Position numbers and translations under genes: made by a program. This document shows positions 33,859 through 43,000 of a stretch of 43,925 nt of DNA, piece by piece. The notes under the pieces were generated by a model. That model did no database searches, was not told the origin of the DNA, and saw nothing but the letters and a program-made list of their open reading frames with translations. Numbering within the stretch: position 1 is the first letter of the stretch; every line of letters starts with the position of its first letter. This stretch comes from Fimbriiglobus sp. Its GTDB lineage: Bacteria; Planctomycetota; Planctomycetia; Gemmatales; Gemmataceae. The stretch lies in the NCBI GenBank assembly GCA_025459365.1, contig JALOQR010000003.1, forward strand, positions 1-43,925, read 5' to 3'.

Positions 33859-33927
33859 GCGAGCCGTGGTCCGTGAGGACCCGGTTGAAAAGTCAACCCA
33901 ACCGAACCCTCACGGGGTCCGGCTCGG
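33859..33927. repeat. Inverted-repeat (REP-like) element, copy 2
   Basis: Arms of 29 bases (33859-33887 and 33899-33927) are imperfectly complementary around an 11-base loop, with about 21 matches plus two G-T pairs over 28 aligned positions. The sequence GCGAGCCG-GGTCCGTGAGGAC is close to the element at 3026-3088. It lies between converging genes, so it can act as a shared terminator. Confidence 0.7.
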
Positions 33928-33942
33928 ATCGCCGGACCCACT

Positions 33943-34452
33943 TCACCCCTTCCGTCGCTTGGCATTGGACGCCGCCCGGTCCATCTCGCGCTTGGCCTCT
34001 TTCGTCTTGAGCGTCTGCCGCTTGTCGTGGGCCTGCTTCCCTTTCGCGACAGCGATCTCCACCTTCGCCCGCCCGCCCTTGAAGTACAGCCGCAGCGGCA
34101 CCAGGGTGAAGCCCTGCTGGCTCGCCTTGCCGACGAGCTTGCCAATCTCTCGCTTGTGAGCGAGTAGTTTGCGGGTCCGCTTCGGCTTGTGGTTCATGCG
34201 GTTGCCGGCGGTGTATTCCGGAATCTCGCAACCGATGAGCCAGAGTTCGTCGTTCTCGACCTTGGCGTAGGCATCATCGAGCATGGCGTGGCCGTCGCGG
34301 AGCGACTTCACCTCGGTGCCGACGAGCACCAGCCCGCACTCGAGGGTGTCGTGAATGGCATATTCGTGGGTCGCACGGCGATTCCGACAGACCACCTCAA
34401 CGGCCGGCTCGGTGGTCTTTTCGTTCTTCTTCTTGGCGGGCTGTTTGCTCAT
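33943..34452 (-). CDS. smpB: SsrA-binding protein SmpB
   Basis: A 169-residue protein of the trans-translation system. SmpB binds tmRNA and brings it to stalled ribosomes. Conserved elements: RATHEYAIHDTLECGLVLVGTEVKSLRDGHAMLDDAYA, LWLIGCEIPEYTAGN, HKPKRTRKLLAHKREIGKLVGK, and the C-terminal basic tail GKQAHDKRQTLKTKEAKREMDRA. The N-terminal 17 residues are a lysine-rich extension. The gene lies 11 bases after a tiny lipoprotein gene and converges with the copper oxidoreductase gene. No ssrA (tmRNA) gene is visible nearby. The start ATG at 34452 fits family length. Confidence 0.97.
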   Translation of the reverse strand: MSKQPAKKKNEKTTEPAVEVVCRNRRATHEYAIHDTLECGLVLVGTEVKSLRDGHAMLDDAYAKVENDELWLIGCEIPEYTAGNRMNHKPKRTRKLLAHKREIGKLVGKASQQGFTLVPLRLYFKGGRAKVEIAVAKGKQAHDKRQTLKTKEAKREMDRAASNAKRRKG

Positions 34453-34463
34453 CCGTCGTCACC

Positions 34464-34577
34464 TCACTTGGGCCGGTCGGCGTCGGAGTGTTTGGCAGGA
34501 GTGCCGCCACCACCGCATCCGGCGACCAGTCCCAGCGTGATCACGGCCACCAGAACCAGCCCGATCAATCGACGCAT
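34464..34577 (-). CDS. Tiny lipoprotein (37 residues)
   Basis: A 37-residue protein beginning MRRLIGLVLVAVITLGLVAGC, with a lipobox LVAGC and Cys21 as the likely lipid-modified residue. Only a short Gly-rich, charged tail remains (GGGGTPAKHSDADRPK). It sits 11 bases upstream of smpB on the same strand, so the two could be co-transcribed. The ATG at 34577 is the only candidate. Small planctomycete lipoproteins of this type are common and have no known function. Gene finders often miss ones this short, so expression needs to be shown. Confidence 0.6.
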   Translation of the reverse strand: MRRLIGLVLVAVITLGLVAGCGGGGTPAKHSDADRPK

Positions 34578-34616
34578 AGATCATACCCCGAGGGGGAACA
34601 GCCCCCGGAAAAGCAT

Positions 34617-34647
34617 ACGAGCCGACCGGGCAACCCGGTCGGCTCGT
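34617..34647 (-). terminator. Rho-independent terminator for the 43-residue lipoprotein gene
   Basis: Arms 34617-34630 and 34634-34647 form a perfect 14-bp stem with a 3-base loop (CAA). On the minus strand it is followed by ATGCTTTTCC. The stop codon of the lipoprotein gene is 18 bases away. It is a textbook intrinsic terminator. Confidence 0.88.
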
Positions 34648-34665
34648 GGCTCGGCAGACACCAAG

Positions 34666-34797
34666 TTACTTGGTGGTCGGGGCGGTGGTGGCAGCGGTGC
34701 TCGGCTTGGCAGCGCCGCCGCTCGGCTTGGTTTCGCCGCAGCCGACGGCGAAGGTGACGAGGGCGGCGACGACGGCGAGGGTGAGCAGCTTCTTCAT
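34666..34797 (-). CDS. Small lipoprotein (43 residues)
   Basis: A 43-residue protein, MKKLLTLAVVAALVTFAVGC then a tail rich in Thr, Ala and Pro (STAATTAPTTK). The lipobox is AVGC with Cys20. AGGAGA stands six bases before the ATG at 34797, the strongest ribosome site in this region. Its own terminator follows directly, so it is a single-gene unit. A strong SD, a short coding region and a perfect terminator resemble abundant outer-membrane lipoproteins such as Lpp in other bacteria. Function and location are inferred. Confidence 0.78.
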   Translation of the reverse strand: MKKLLTLAVVAALVTFAVGCGETKPSGGAAKPSTAATTAPTTK

Positions 34798-34845
34798 CGT
34801 GATCTCCTGCGGTGCCCGGCGTGCGGGCCATACCGTGTGAATAGT

Positions 34846-34871
34846 TCCGCGGGGTTGTGATACCCCGCGGA
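34846..34871 (-). promoter_or_regulatory. Hairpin upstream of the small lipoprotein gene
   Basis: TCCGCGGGG (34846-34854) pairs with CCCCGCGGA (34863-34871) across 8 bases, 49 bases before the start at 34797. It may stabilise the 5' end of the mRNA or be part of the control region. Confidence 0.45.
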
Positions 34872-34967
34872 GGTGGTCGAGGACGACAAACCCGGCCGGT
34901 TGCACTCAGAAAGACCGGCCGCACCTGCGTCTTCACCCCACATGATCCCACCGACCACGATTTATTC

Positions 34968-34980
34968 CCGGAAATTCCGG
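34968..34980. promoter_or_regulatory. Candidate operator upstream of the ECF sigma factor
   Basis: CCGG-AA-A-TT-CCGG is a 13-base inverted repeat with one central base, about 110 bases before the sigma factor start, followed by further ATTCCGG-like units to about 34990. It could be an operator in the divergent region between the lipoprotein gene and the sigma gene. Confidence 0.4.
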
Positions 34981-35089
34981 ATTCCGGCCGGACGAATCCT
35001 TATCCGTGACTCACCCCCTATTGTGCGGGGGTGGCCGGGAATAATTCGCCCGGAGTTGGCTCTAGACTTCCCAGGGGAGGCAGTGCGGC

Positions 35090-35614
35090 ATGGGCACGCC
35101 GAGTGTGCGGGATCTGATCGACTCGCACTACGAATCCCTGTTCCGTTACGCTGTACGCCTGTCAGGGTCGGCCGCCGATGCCGAAGATCTGACCCAGGAA
35201 ACCTTCGGCAAGGCCCTCACTCGACTTCCCCAACTCCGGGACGCCGATCGAGCTAAACCCTGGCTGTTCCGCATCTTGCGGAACGAATACCTGCACCGAA
35301 AGCGGGACGATCGGCGGGCACGGGTGGTACCACTCGACGCCGTGGGCGAGCCGACCGCCACTCTGCCGGCCGATGGGTTTGAGATCGACCCGCAGGAGTT
35401 GCAGGCGGCGCTGGCTGAACTGGATGAGACGTTCCGCACGCCACTCATCTTGTTTTACTTCGAAGATTTTATTTATCGGGACATCGCCGATCAGATGGAA
35501 CTGCCGATCGGAACGGTGATGTCGCGGCTGGCACGGGCGAAGGCTTACCTTCGGGTCAAGCTCTCCCCTCTCCACCCCACCGCCAACAGCCAACGCCCCC
35601 CGGAGGGCGAATGA
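35090..35614 (+). CDS. ECF RNA polymerase sigma factor
   Basis: A 174-residue sigma factor of the extracytoplasmic-function type. Region 2 starts with LIDSHYESLFRYAVRLSGSAADAEDLTQETFGKAL (residues 8-42), the helix that melts promoter DNA, and LFRILRNEYLHRKRDDRR. Region 4 has LDETFRTPLILFYFEDFIYRDIADQMELPIGTVMSRLARAKAYLRVKL near 120-165, the helix-turn-helix that reads the -35 element. The region between them is long and Pro/Ala-rich. The ATG at 35090 has GGGGAGG upstream. It forms a two-gene unit with its anti-sigma factor, whose ATG is one base after this stop. It should direct a stress or envelope regulon. Confidence 0.96.
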   Translation: MGTPSVRDLIDSHYESLFRYAVRLSGSAADAEDLTQETFGKALTRLPQLRDADRAKPWLFRILRNEYLHRKRDDRRARVVPLDAVGEPTATLPADGFEIDPQELQAALAELDETFRTPLILFYFEDFIYRDIADQMELPIGTVMSRLARAKAYLRVKLSPLHPTANSQRPPEGE

Positions 35615-35615
35615 C

Positions 35616-36311
35616 ATGACCTGCAACCTTTCTCAATTACTACTCGCCGTCCCACCGGGCGAACTCGCTCCCGACGACCGGGCTGCGCTCGACGCCCACA
35701 CGCGATCCTGCCCGACCTGTGCCAGCCTCGCCGCCACCGATGCCGCTATCCGTAAGGCCATGATCGCCGTGCCAGTGCCCTCAGGATTGCGGGACCGACT
35801 TTACGCCCAGGCCGATTCCGCCCGCGCCGCCGCCTGGAAGAGGCGGGCCGGTTGGGTGGCTGCGGGGTTGGCCGCGTGCCTGGCCCTCGGCACTGGTTTC
35901 GGAGCATGGTCTTACTTCGCCCGCCCAGAACTCGATGCCGACCGGACCACACAGTGGCTCGAAAACGAACGGATGGCCAGGCAACAGGCTGTCGGTGAAT
36001 GGCTGACGGCCCAAGGGTTGCCGCCAGATCTGCCGGAGCCGTTCGAGTTCGGTTACCACGACTTCCACGGCACTGGCCCGCTGGGGTCGGCCGAACTGCC
36101 CTGTGTCGTGTTCCGCCATGATCGTGGGCAGTGCCGGGTGTACGTGCTCCATTCGGGAGCAGTGCGGCTACCAACCGGCCGATGGGGGGACGTCACCGGG
36201 AGCGAGTTCACCCACCGGACAATCGAGCGAAACGGGGTCACGTATTTGATCGCAGTCAGCACTGGCACGACGCTGGAAACGTTCCTCCGACGAACACCCG
36301 CAGCGATCTGA
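35616..36311 (+). CDS. Zinc-finger anti-sigma factor
   Basis: A 231-residue membrane protein. The N-terminal zinc-binding anti-sigma motif (ZAS) is DAHTRSCPTCASL with His28, Cys32 and Cys35, and an adjacent helix that clamps the sigma factor. One membrane helix lies at about 82-103 (WVAAGLAACLALGTGFGAW). The remaining 125 residues are outside the cytoplasm, beginning with a helix DADRTTQWLENERMARQQAVGEWLTAQG, and probably sense the signal. Its ATG begins one base after the stop of the sigma gene, so the two are translationally coupled. In this arrangement the anti-sigma holds sigma at the membrane until release by proteolysis or a conformational change. Confidence 0.88.
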   Translation: MTCNLSQLLLAVPPGELAPDDRAALDAHTRSCPTCASLAATDAAIRKAMIAVPVPSGLRDRLYAQADSARAAAWKRRAGWVAAGLAACLALGTGFGAWSYFARPELDADRTTQWLENERMARQQAVGEWLTAQGLPPDLPEPFEFGYHDFHGTGPLGSAELPCVVFRHDRGQCRVYVLHSGAVRLPTGRWGDVTGSEFTHRTIERNGVTYLIAVSTGTTLETFLRRTPAAI

Positions 36312-36321
36312 GCGCCGCTAC

Positions 36322-36347
36322 GCTCGCCGGACGCACCCCCGGCGAGC
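36322..36347 (+). terminator. Terminator after the anti-sigma gene
   Basis: GCTCGCCGG (36322-36330) pairs perfectly with 36339-36347 around an 8-base loop, 10 bases after the anti-sigma stop. A T-run (CATTTTC) follows after 14 bases. Confidence 0.65.
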
Positions 36348-36411
36348 CAGACATCGCACCATTTTCGGAACCCCAAACCCGAAACTCCGCACCCTGGCTC
36401 TTTCTTTCCCG

Positions 36412-36440
36412 TTGCACCTCCCAGCGGTCGTCCGCATAAT
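36412..36440 (+). promoter_or_regulatory. Possible promoter of rny
   Basis: TTGCAC (36412-36417) and CATAAT (36435-36440) are 17 bases apart. The -10 box matches five of six consensus bases but the -35 box only three. Transcription would begin near 36447, leaving a leader of about 270 bases before the GTG. Confidence 0.4.
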
Positions 36441-36716
36441 GCAAACATCGCCCGAGCCGGATGTTCGGGATTAACACCTCCGCCGTGGGGCAAGCGGCGA
36501 ACCCGCGGCGGCGGCCGTGGACCGGCCGACCCCTATCGCCATCACATACAGCCGACCCGTTGACCCGACCCGCCTCGGCGGATAACCCGTGCGCCGGCGG
36601 CCCACCCGCCCGCCACCCGGAGATTTCAGAACTGTGGCCGGGGTCGTAGCCCCCAGCAACAGCATCCCCCTGCTCTCCCCCCTCGGACAACGGGCCTCCG
36701 GCAGGAGTAGCCCGAA

Positions 36717-38441
36717 GTGGAGCCGTACATCTACGTTCTCGGAGCGCTGCTACTTGCGCTCCTCGGCATGACAGGGATCGGCCTGTTCCTCATCCTGAAG
36801 GTGCTCAAGAACCGCCCCGCCGTCCCCGCCTCCCTCCTCTCCCCCAACTCGGCCACCGTTGATTCAACGGTGATGAAGCAAGCCGTTGCCAGTGCCGAGA
36901 AGGTCGCCGAGCAGGCTCAGAAAGATGCGGATCGGCTCGTCGAACAGGCCCGCCGCGACGCCGAACGACTCGTGGACATCGGCAAACGCGACGCCGAACG
37001 ACTGGTCGAACAGGCCCGCCGCGACGCCGAACGACTGGTGAAAGAGGGCGAGTTGAAGGCGAAAGACGAGAGCCTGCGGCGACGCGAGGAGGTGAACCGC
37101 GAACTCGAGAAGACGCGAACCGAGCTACGGGAGTTGGAGCGAAAACTGGAAAAGCGCGAGGACACGATGGCCGCCGAGCAGAAAGCGCTCGCGGAGAAAA
37201 AGAGCCAACTCGACGCGGCCCAGAAGAAGGCCAGCGAGCAACGGGAAGCCCTGGAGAAGAAGGCGAAAGATCTCGACGCGGTCTTGGAAAAACAGATTAA
37301 CGCCCTCCACACCATCACGGGCCTGAACCGGGCCGATGCCGAGCGGATGTTGCTCGAACGTCTGGAACGGGACTTATCGGAAGAGGTAGCGGCCCGCATC
37401 CGCCGCGCGACCGAGCAATACAGCCAGCAAGCCGAGGGGAAGGCCCGCGAGATTCTGGCCACCGCCGTCCAGCGCTATGCGGCTTCGCACACCGCCGATG
37501 CCACGGTCAGTACCGTCGATATCCCTTCAGACGACATGAAAGGGCGGATTATCGGGCGAGAAGGGCGGAACATCCGAACGTTCGAGAAGGCCACCGGAGT
37601 CGACGTGATCGTGGACGACACCCCCGGCGTGGTGGTGGTGTCGGCGTTCGATAACGTCCGACGTGAGGTGGCTCGCATCAGCCTCGCCAAGCTGATCCAG
37701 GACGGCCGCATCCACCCGACGCGCATTGAGGAAGTGGTGGCCGAGACGCAAAAGGAGATGGACGCCACCATCCTCGATATCGGCCGGAAAGCCTGCCACG
37801 AGGTCGATATCCCGCTCCCCCACGAAAAGATTCTTCAACTCCTCGGGCGGCTCCAGTTCCGCACGTCGTACAGCCAAAACGTACTGCGGCACAGTATTGA
37901 AGTGAGCCACCTGTGCGGAATGATGGCCTCCGAACTGGGGCTGAACGCCGGGCTGGCCCGTCGCTGCGGGTTGCTGCACGACGTAGGCAAGGCGGCCGAC
38001 CACGAGATGGAAGGGGGGCACCCGAAGGTGGGGGCCGAGTTGGCCAAGCGGTATGGCGAGACGAACCCCGACGTGCTGCATGCCATCGTCGGGCACCACG
38101 ACGACATCACCGTCGATCACATCTACACGGTGCTGGTGGCGGCGGCCGATGCCATCAGTGCCAGCCGACCGGGTGCCCGCCGCGAAACGCTGGAAAAGTA
38201 CGTCAAGCGCATGGAGGCACTGGAGGCGGTAGCGTGCGGGTTTCCCGAGGTGGAGAATGCCTTTGCGATTCAGGCCGGCCGCGAGCTACGGGTGATCGCC
38301 AATGCCCACCGAACGACCGACGCCGATGCCCTGCGAGTGTGCCGGGATATCGCCCGCGCGATCGAGCAGCAACTCGACTACCCCGGTGAGATCAAGGTGA
38401 CGGTCATCCGCGAGACGCGGATGATGGAAATGGCGAAGTAG
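36717..38441 (+). CDS. rny: Ribonuclease Y
   Basis: A 574-residue membrane-bound endoribonuclease that starts mRNA decay. N-terminal membrane helix [24 protein letters not shown] at about 4-28. A long coiled coil runs from about 55 to 210 and includes four consecutive 11-residue repeats (70-113) based on [11 protein letters not shown]. The KH domain is at about 262-330 with [21 protein letters not shown]. The HD domain contains [21 protein letters not shown] (metal-binding His-Asp near 421-422) and HHDDI. These are the full set of RNase Y parts. The start is a GTG with GGAG about ten bases upstream. The hairpin after the stop is shared with the converging lipoprotein gene. Confidence 0.96.
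   Translation: MEPYIYVLGALLLALLGMTGIGLFLILKVLKNRPAVPASLLSPNSATVDSTVMKQAVASAEKVAEQAQKDADRLVEQARRDAERLVDIGKRDAERLVEQARRDAERLVKEGELKAKDESLRRREEVNRELEKTRTELRELERKLEKREDTMAAEQKALAEKKSQLDAAQKKASEQREALEKKAKDLDAVLEKQINALHTITGLNRADAERMLLERLERDLSEEVAARIRRATEQYSQQAEGKAREILATAVQRYAASHTADATVSTVDIPSDDMKGRIIGREGRNIRTFEKATGVDVIVDDTPGVVVVSAFDNVRREVARISLAKLIQDGRIHPTRIEEVVAETQKEMDATILDIGRKACHEVDIPLPHEKILQLLGRLQFRTSYSQNVLRHSIEVSHLCGMMASELGLNAGLARRCGLLHDVGKAADHEMEGGHPKVGAELAKRYGETNPDVLHAIVGHHDDITVDHIYTVLVAAADAISASRPGARRETLEKYVKRMEALEAVACGFPEVENAFAIQAGRELRVIANAHRTTDADALRVCRDIARAIEQQLDYPGEIKVTVIRETRMMEMAK
36924..37055 (+). repeat. Four 33-base tandem repeats inside rny
   Basis: Codons 70-113 form four copies of an 11-residue unit ([44 protein letters not shown]). 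At the DNA level the repeats share long identical stretches such as GACGCCGAACGACT. Hendecad repeats of this kind give a nearly straight or right-handed coiled coil and are apt to change in copy number. Confidence 0.85.
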
Positions 38442-38451
38442 GTGCCACAGG

Positions 38452-38480
38452 CTCGGCGACCCATCCGACGGGTCGCCGAG
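38452..38480. terminator. Hairpin between rny and the lipoprotein gene
   Basis: CTCGGCGACCC (38452-38462) pairs perfectly with 38470-38480 around a 7-base loop. The genes converge here, so it is probably a bidirectional terminator. Confidence 0.75.
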
Positions 38481-38484
38481 TGTC

Positions 38485-38877
38485 TCACTTCTTGGCCTTC
38501 GCCGTGGCGGCGAACTCCTCGGCGGTCATCTTCTTCACGGTTTTGCCGTCGGTCAGCAACACCCAGCCGCCCTTTTCGGTGGCCGTGGCCTCGTGCGCTA
38601 GGATGGCAGTGCCAGAGGCCGATAGCGATGTGCCCCAGAACACCTTGAGGCGGCCGTCGGTGGCCGAAACAGGTGGGTTGGCGGAGACGGCCGAGAGGTC
38701 GTCGAACTTGGCCGGTGGGCGTTTCATCTGTTTGGTGTGCAGGTCGTAGATCCCGCCCAGGTCTTGAAGGTCGGATTCAAGAGACACCTCGACCGACGGA
38801 CCATCGGAGGAACCGCCGCAGCCGATCAGGCCGAGAGGGAGTGCAAGCGTAACGAACATGAACAGGGTGCGAGACAT
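38485..38877 (-). CDS. Lipoprotein following DUF1559
   Basis: A 130-residue lipoprotein with signal peptide MSRTLFMFVTLALPLGLIGC; the lipobox is LIGC with Cys20. The mature part starts GGSSDGPSVEVSLESDLQDLGGIYDLH and includes FDDLSAVSANPPVSATDGRLKVFWG, with no recognised motif or catalytic residue. The chain ends in a charged helix (KKMTAEEFAATAKAKK). A lipoprotein gene placed after a DUF1559 gene is a recurring arrangement in planctomycetes, which suggests co-transcription or a related role in pseudopilus-like surface structures. A terminator-like hairpin lies between them, so expression may be partly separate. Confidence 0.8.
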   Translation of the reverse strand: MSRTLFMFVTLALPLGLIGCGGSSDGPSVEVSLESDLQDLGGIYDLHTKQMKRPPAKFDDLSAVSANPPVSATDGRLKVFWGTSLSASGTAILAHEATATEKGGWVLLTDGKTVKKMTAEEFAATAKAKK

Positions 38878-38906
38878 GGGGTGAACCGGAGTGTGCGAAA
38901 AGGAAA

Positions 38907-38931
38907 CCGCCGCGCCGGAGTGACGCGGCGG
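38907..38931 (-). terminator. Terminator after the DUF1559 gene
   Basis: CCGCCGCG (38907-38914) and CGCGGCGG (38924-38931) form an 8-bp GC stem with a 9-base loop, and on the minus strand TTTCCTTTT follows. It lies between the DUF1559 stop and the lipoprotein start, and could attenuate rather than fully stop transcription. Confidence 0.7.
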
Positions 38932-38950
38932 CGAAAGTGGAAGCCGCTGA

Positions 38951-39931
38951 TCAGTCCACGCCCAGCACTTCGCCACCGGCGCGGGTGCCGAAGGCCTGCC
39001 ACTGCTGGATGGTGATCGCCTGACGCACGAACTGCACCGATCCATCCACCCGACACACATTCACCCCACCGGTGTGACGACTTCGAGACGCAATGTGCCC
39101 GCGGTCGAACCCGATGTCGCGGATGCAGTCGCGGCCCGTCGTGTTGGGGAGGCTGGTGTGGGTGTACCAGGCGGTGACCATAAACGCCCGGTAGTATTGC
39201 AGGCCGGTGTAGTCGAGGAAGGTGGTGGTCGTCGTCGAGCAGATGTTGGGCGACACATCGTTGACCGCCTGGGCCGCGTCCCAGGTGGCGAACGGTACGC
39301 GGTGGACCGACAGCGGATCGGCCACCCCGTCCTGGTTACCGCGAAGGATCTCGGCATACAGGGCGGTGTTCGAGGTTCCGTCGGTCACGTCGGTGAACCG
39401 CACCCCGGGCGTGTTGGTGAGCGAGTTGAACGAGAACATCCCGGCAGTGGCCGGGTTGTTGTTTCGCCACCACCCGTTCGCCCCGAGGTTGGCCTGGTAG
39501 TTGGTCCGGCCGACCACCTGCGAACCCATTGAGGTTGTGACCATGAACTGGCCGCTACTCGGATCGGAGGGGCAGAGCAGAATGGGGATATCCAGCCCGC
39601 GGGCGTTCGCGTTGGTGGCCGAGGTGTTCACGTTGGAGTTGAAGTCGAACTGGTTGAACTTGTTCAACTGCTCGCTGTACGGAAGCATCTGCACCAGCGG
39701 CGACGCCTGGGCCGGATTCGTGCCGCCGTTCGGGAAGAAGCCGAGCGCCGACTCGTAGTTGTGGGCGGCGAGGCCAATCTGCTTCAAGTTGTTCTGGCAC
39801 CTCATGCGGGCCGCGGCTTCCCGCACCTTCTGCACAGCGGGCAACAGAAGCCCGATCAGAATGGCAATGATGGCGATGACGACCAGGAGTTCGATCAACG
39901 TGAAGCCAGTTCGTCGCGGCGAATGGAGCAT
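38951..39931 (-). CDS. DUF1559 protein with prepilin-type N-terminus
   Basis: A 326-residue protein. Its N-terminus is a type IV prepilin signal: [29 protein letters not shown], cleaved after Gly9 by a prepilin peptidase, leaving Phe at the start and Glu at position +5. The next part, [23 protein letters not shown], is the conserved DUF1559 entry. The end carries the H-x9-DG motif as [15 protein letters not shown]1559 is greatly expanded in planctomycetes (often dozens of copies per genome) and is linked to surface pseudopili, with function unclear. The ATG at 39931 has GGAG at nine bases and starts directly before the prepilin signal. Confidence 0.94.
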   Translation of the reverse strand: MLHSPRRTGFTLIELLVVIAIIAILIGLLLPAVQKVREAAARMRCQNNLKQIGLAAHNYESALGFFPNGGTNPAQASPLVQMLPYSEQLNKFNQFDFNSNVNTSATNANARGLDIPILLCPSDPSSGQFMVTTSMGSQVVGRTNYQANLGANGWWRNNNPATAGMFSFNSLTNTPGVRFTDVTDGTSNTALYAEILRGNQDGVADPLSVHRVPFATWDAAQAVNDVSPNICSTTTTTFLDYTGLQYYRAFMVTAWYTHTSLPNTTGRDCIRDIGFDRGHIASRSRHTGGVNVCRVDGSVQFVRQAITIQQWQAFGTRAGGEVLGVD

Positions 39932-40074
39932 GTCAAGATCTCCGAGGATGAATGAGATGTCAGTGCCCCGATCGGGGCGGCCGACACCAAAAATCATACT
40001 CGGCGAGAGCCGAACTTCTCACCACTCCCTCACAATAACCTCGGAATTGTCCCATCCAGGCGAACATCCCACCA

Positions 40075-43000
40075 TCACTCGCCGTCCTGCTTCTGCTGCC
40101 CGCGTTTCTTCGCCTTCTTCATCCGGCTCATGAAGTCGTCGTCTTCTTCCTCCGTCTTGGTGCTACCGCGGGGTGGCGGAGGCGGCGGGAGTGCCCCGCC
40201 CTTCTTGCCCACGTCGGCCGCGTAGTCGTCGGCACCGGCGGGGGCGGCGTCGGCTGGTAGGTCGTCGGCCGCCTCGAACTTGCGAGCCGCCCGCTTGGCG
40301 ATGGCCGCCGCCGTCGCTTGCTTGCGCTGGCCCAGCCGCGAGAGCACCCCGTCTTCGTCCGGCGGAAGGTCTTCACCCCGCCGCAGCTTCGCCCAGAGCC
40401 GCCGTGCCCCGCTGCGTACCTCCTTGAACTCCAGCGAGATTCGCCGCACGCCGACGTCGAGGAAAAGGAGCAGGCCAGCGGCGAACACCAGCCAGAACCA
40501 GAACGGCAGCACCGACCGCACCACTTCCGGGCCGGGGCGGTAGAAGTCGTGCGCTTTCACCAGCGCCGAGGGGTCGTTCGGTTCGTCGAAGTACTGTCCG
40601 CCGGTCGCCTCGGCCAGTTTCTTCATCAGGGCGGTGTTCGACTCCAGATCGATGTACTCGGGCGAGTACGGCACCGTCACGCCCGCTCGCGCCCCGAATG
40701 CCCGCCGCTTCGGCACCATCACCGGCTGGCCGTTCTTGTCGAGCAGGGGCTTACCTTCCTTGTCCGTCTGGGGCACCAGGATCGGCCGGCCGTTCTCGTC
40801 CAGTTCGTCCACCTCGGCCTGCACGTTCAGGAAGTACGCCCCGGCCTCGGTGGCGTCGAACTCGGCCTCGTAGAACCCGTTCTTGTTCGGCTTGAACACC
40901 ACGCCGGGGGTCTTGTCGCCGGGGCCGGGCTTGTTCGGGGTCGAGACCCCGCCGCGGAGCGTCAGGCCGGCGAGCGGCAGCGGCTTGCCGTTCTTGTCCT
41001 TCGCCTGGTTCTCGGCGGTGACGGTCACTTTCACCTTACCGTCGACGTACCGGGTCGAGACGGCCAGTTCACCGCTCTCGGCCTCCCGCATGGCCCAGTT
41101 GACCACGTTCTCCCAGAACTTCTGAGCGATGCCGTCGGCCGCCCAGTTGCGGCCCCAGCCCTTGGCGTCGTTGCGGGCGTCGGAGGTGAACGCCACCGCC
41201 TTGCCGAGGCCGTACCGCCAGGTGGCGAGGATGGGGAACTCCTGCTCGGGGGCCTGCTTGTCCTTCGGCCCCTCGATCCACATGGTCTGGGTGGGGGACT
41301 GTTTGTTGGTGGTGCGGACGAACCCGAACAGGCTGGGGAGGTTGTCGGCCAGCCCGTCGGTTGGGGCGCCGCGGAAGCGGAGGTCGGGGCGGAACTCGCG
41401 ATCGAAAATGAAGCTCTGGGAGATCTTGCGCGTCTCCTTGATGTAGATGGCTGGCAGGTCTTTGCCTGTTTTGGGCTTGTGGAAGTTGCCGGGGTTACCG
41501 TTGGCGTCCTTGGTGCTCTCGGCGATCTGCCGCATTTTCTGGTCTTCGGGGGCGCCGTGGGTGGCCACCCCGATGGTCGTGCAGGTAGCCCCGTTGTCGG
41601 ACATCTTCTTGAGGGCCGCCTGGCCGGCGGCGGCAAACATCGGGTCGCCATCCGAGATGAGGATGCAGTGCTTGACCGACAGGTTGTGCTTGGGGTCGGT
41701 GAGGGTGTCGGCAGCGGCTTCCAGGAAGGGGTCGAAGTCAGGCATGTCGCCGGGGCTCATCTTGTCGATCTTGGCGTACAGCTCCGGCTTGCGGTCGCCG
41801 ATCACCTCGAACGGGATGATCCAGTTCACCTGCCCGCCGACGAACTGCCAGTCGACCACACCCACCATGTCGGCCGGGTTCAGCCGCTGGATGGCCAGCT
41901 TGGCCATCTCCTTCTGCCACTTGTTCCCGTCGGCCATCTCGGAGGCGTGCATGATGAGCACCAGCCCGCCCTTGCCCAGCGCCTTCTTCGCCTTGATCTC
42001 GCACTCGACCGGCAGGGCCGCCTCAATGGGCGTTTGCTGATACCCACCGGGGCCGTAGCTGTCCGGCCCGCCGAGCATCACCAGCCCGCACCCCTGGTCG
42101 TACACCTGAGTGCGGATCACCTCGGCCTGGTCCTCGGTGAAGTCGTCGTAGGGTACGTTGGCCAGGATGACGCAGTCGAAGTTGCTCAGGTACACGCCGA
42201 GGTCGGTCTTGTTCTTCGGCAGCCGCTCGGCCGGCTGGATCAGGAACTGGATCTTCGCCTTCCGCAGTTGTTCGAGGAGGAAGGTGTGCTTCGCCACCTC
42301 GTCGGCCTTGGCCTGGGTGAGGAAGAGCACCCGGCGGGTACCACGGGCGACCACCGCCGCGTCGGCTGTATTGTTGGCGATACGGTCGCCGGCCGATTGC
42401 CCCTCGTCGGGCACGAACTTCGCCCGGTAGGTGTATGAGGCGTCGGCCCGGGCCTGCTCACGGTCGCGGAACTTGAACACGTTCAGCCCCGGCTTCAGCC
42501 GCACCCGTGCCGGCTTCTCCTTCAGGTTCAGCACCTCGGGGCCGTCGTCGATGTCGATGGGCACCTCGCGGTCGGTTGGCTGGTCGGCCTCCTGTTGTCC
42601 GCCGATGCGGATCAACTCCAGGGTGCCAGTCACATCGCGGTTCGGGCTGGCGTTGCGGACATACACACGGATCGGCAACCGCGAACCCGTGGCCGCGACC
42701 GGCGGAGCCTCGACGGCCTGAACGAGCACATCCGACTCGTTCTTACCGTTCGGGGCGAGGGCGATGGAGTCGATCACCACGCCGTTTTTGCGGGCTAGCT
42801 CGGCCTGCTCCTCGGCGTTCCCCAGGTTCTGGTTGCCGTCCGACACCAGGACCACTCGCTTGCCGCTCCCCTCAGGAAACGACGCCAGCGCCAGCTTGAG
42901 GGCCGCTCCGATGTCGGTGTAGTTCTCGTCCAGAATGACGCCGGCTTCGTCGATGCGGTTCTTGAGGGCGAGAACCGGCGTCGGCGGGAAGGCGAGCTTC

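Larger units (their letters stand above)
36312..36716. other. 405-base region between the anti-sigma gene and rny
   Basis: It holds the terminator at 36322-36347 and a likely promoter at 36412-36440. After this comes a GC-rich leader of about 270 bases before the rny start. No convincing gene is present. Confidence 0.6.

Noticed and set aside
31438-33876. An 812-codon plus-strand frame across the aminotransferase and copper oxidoreductase genes
   Set aside because: It overlaps two well-supported genes in another frame and reads as Arg/Pro/Gly-rich noise.
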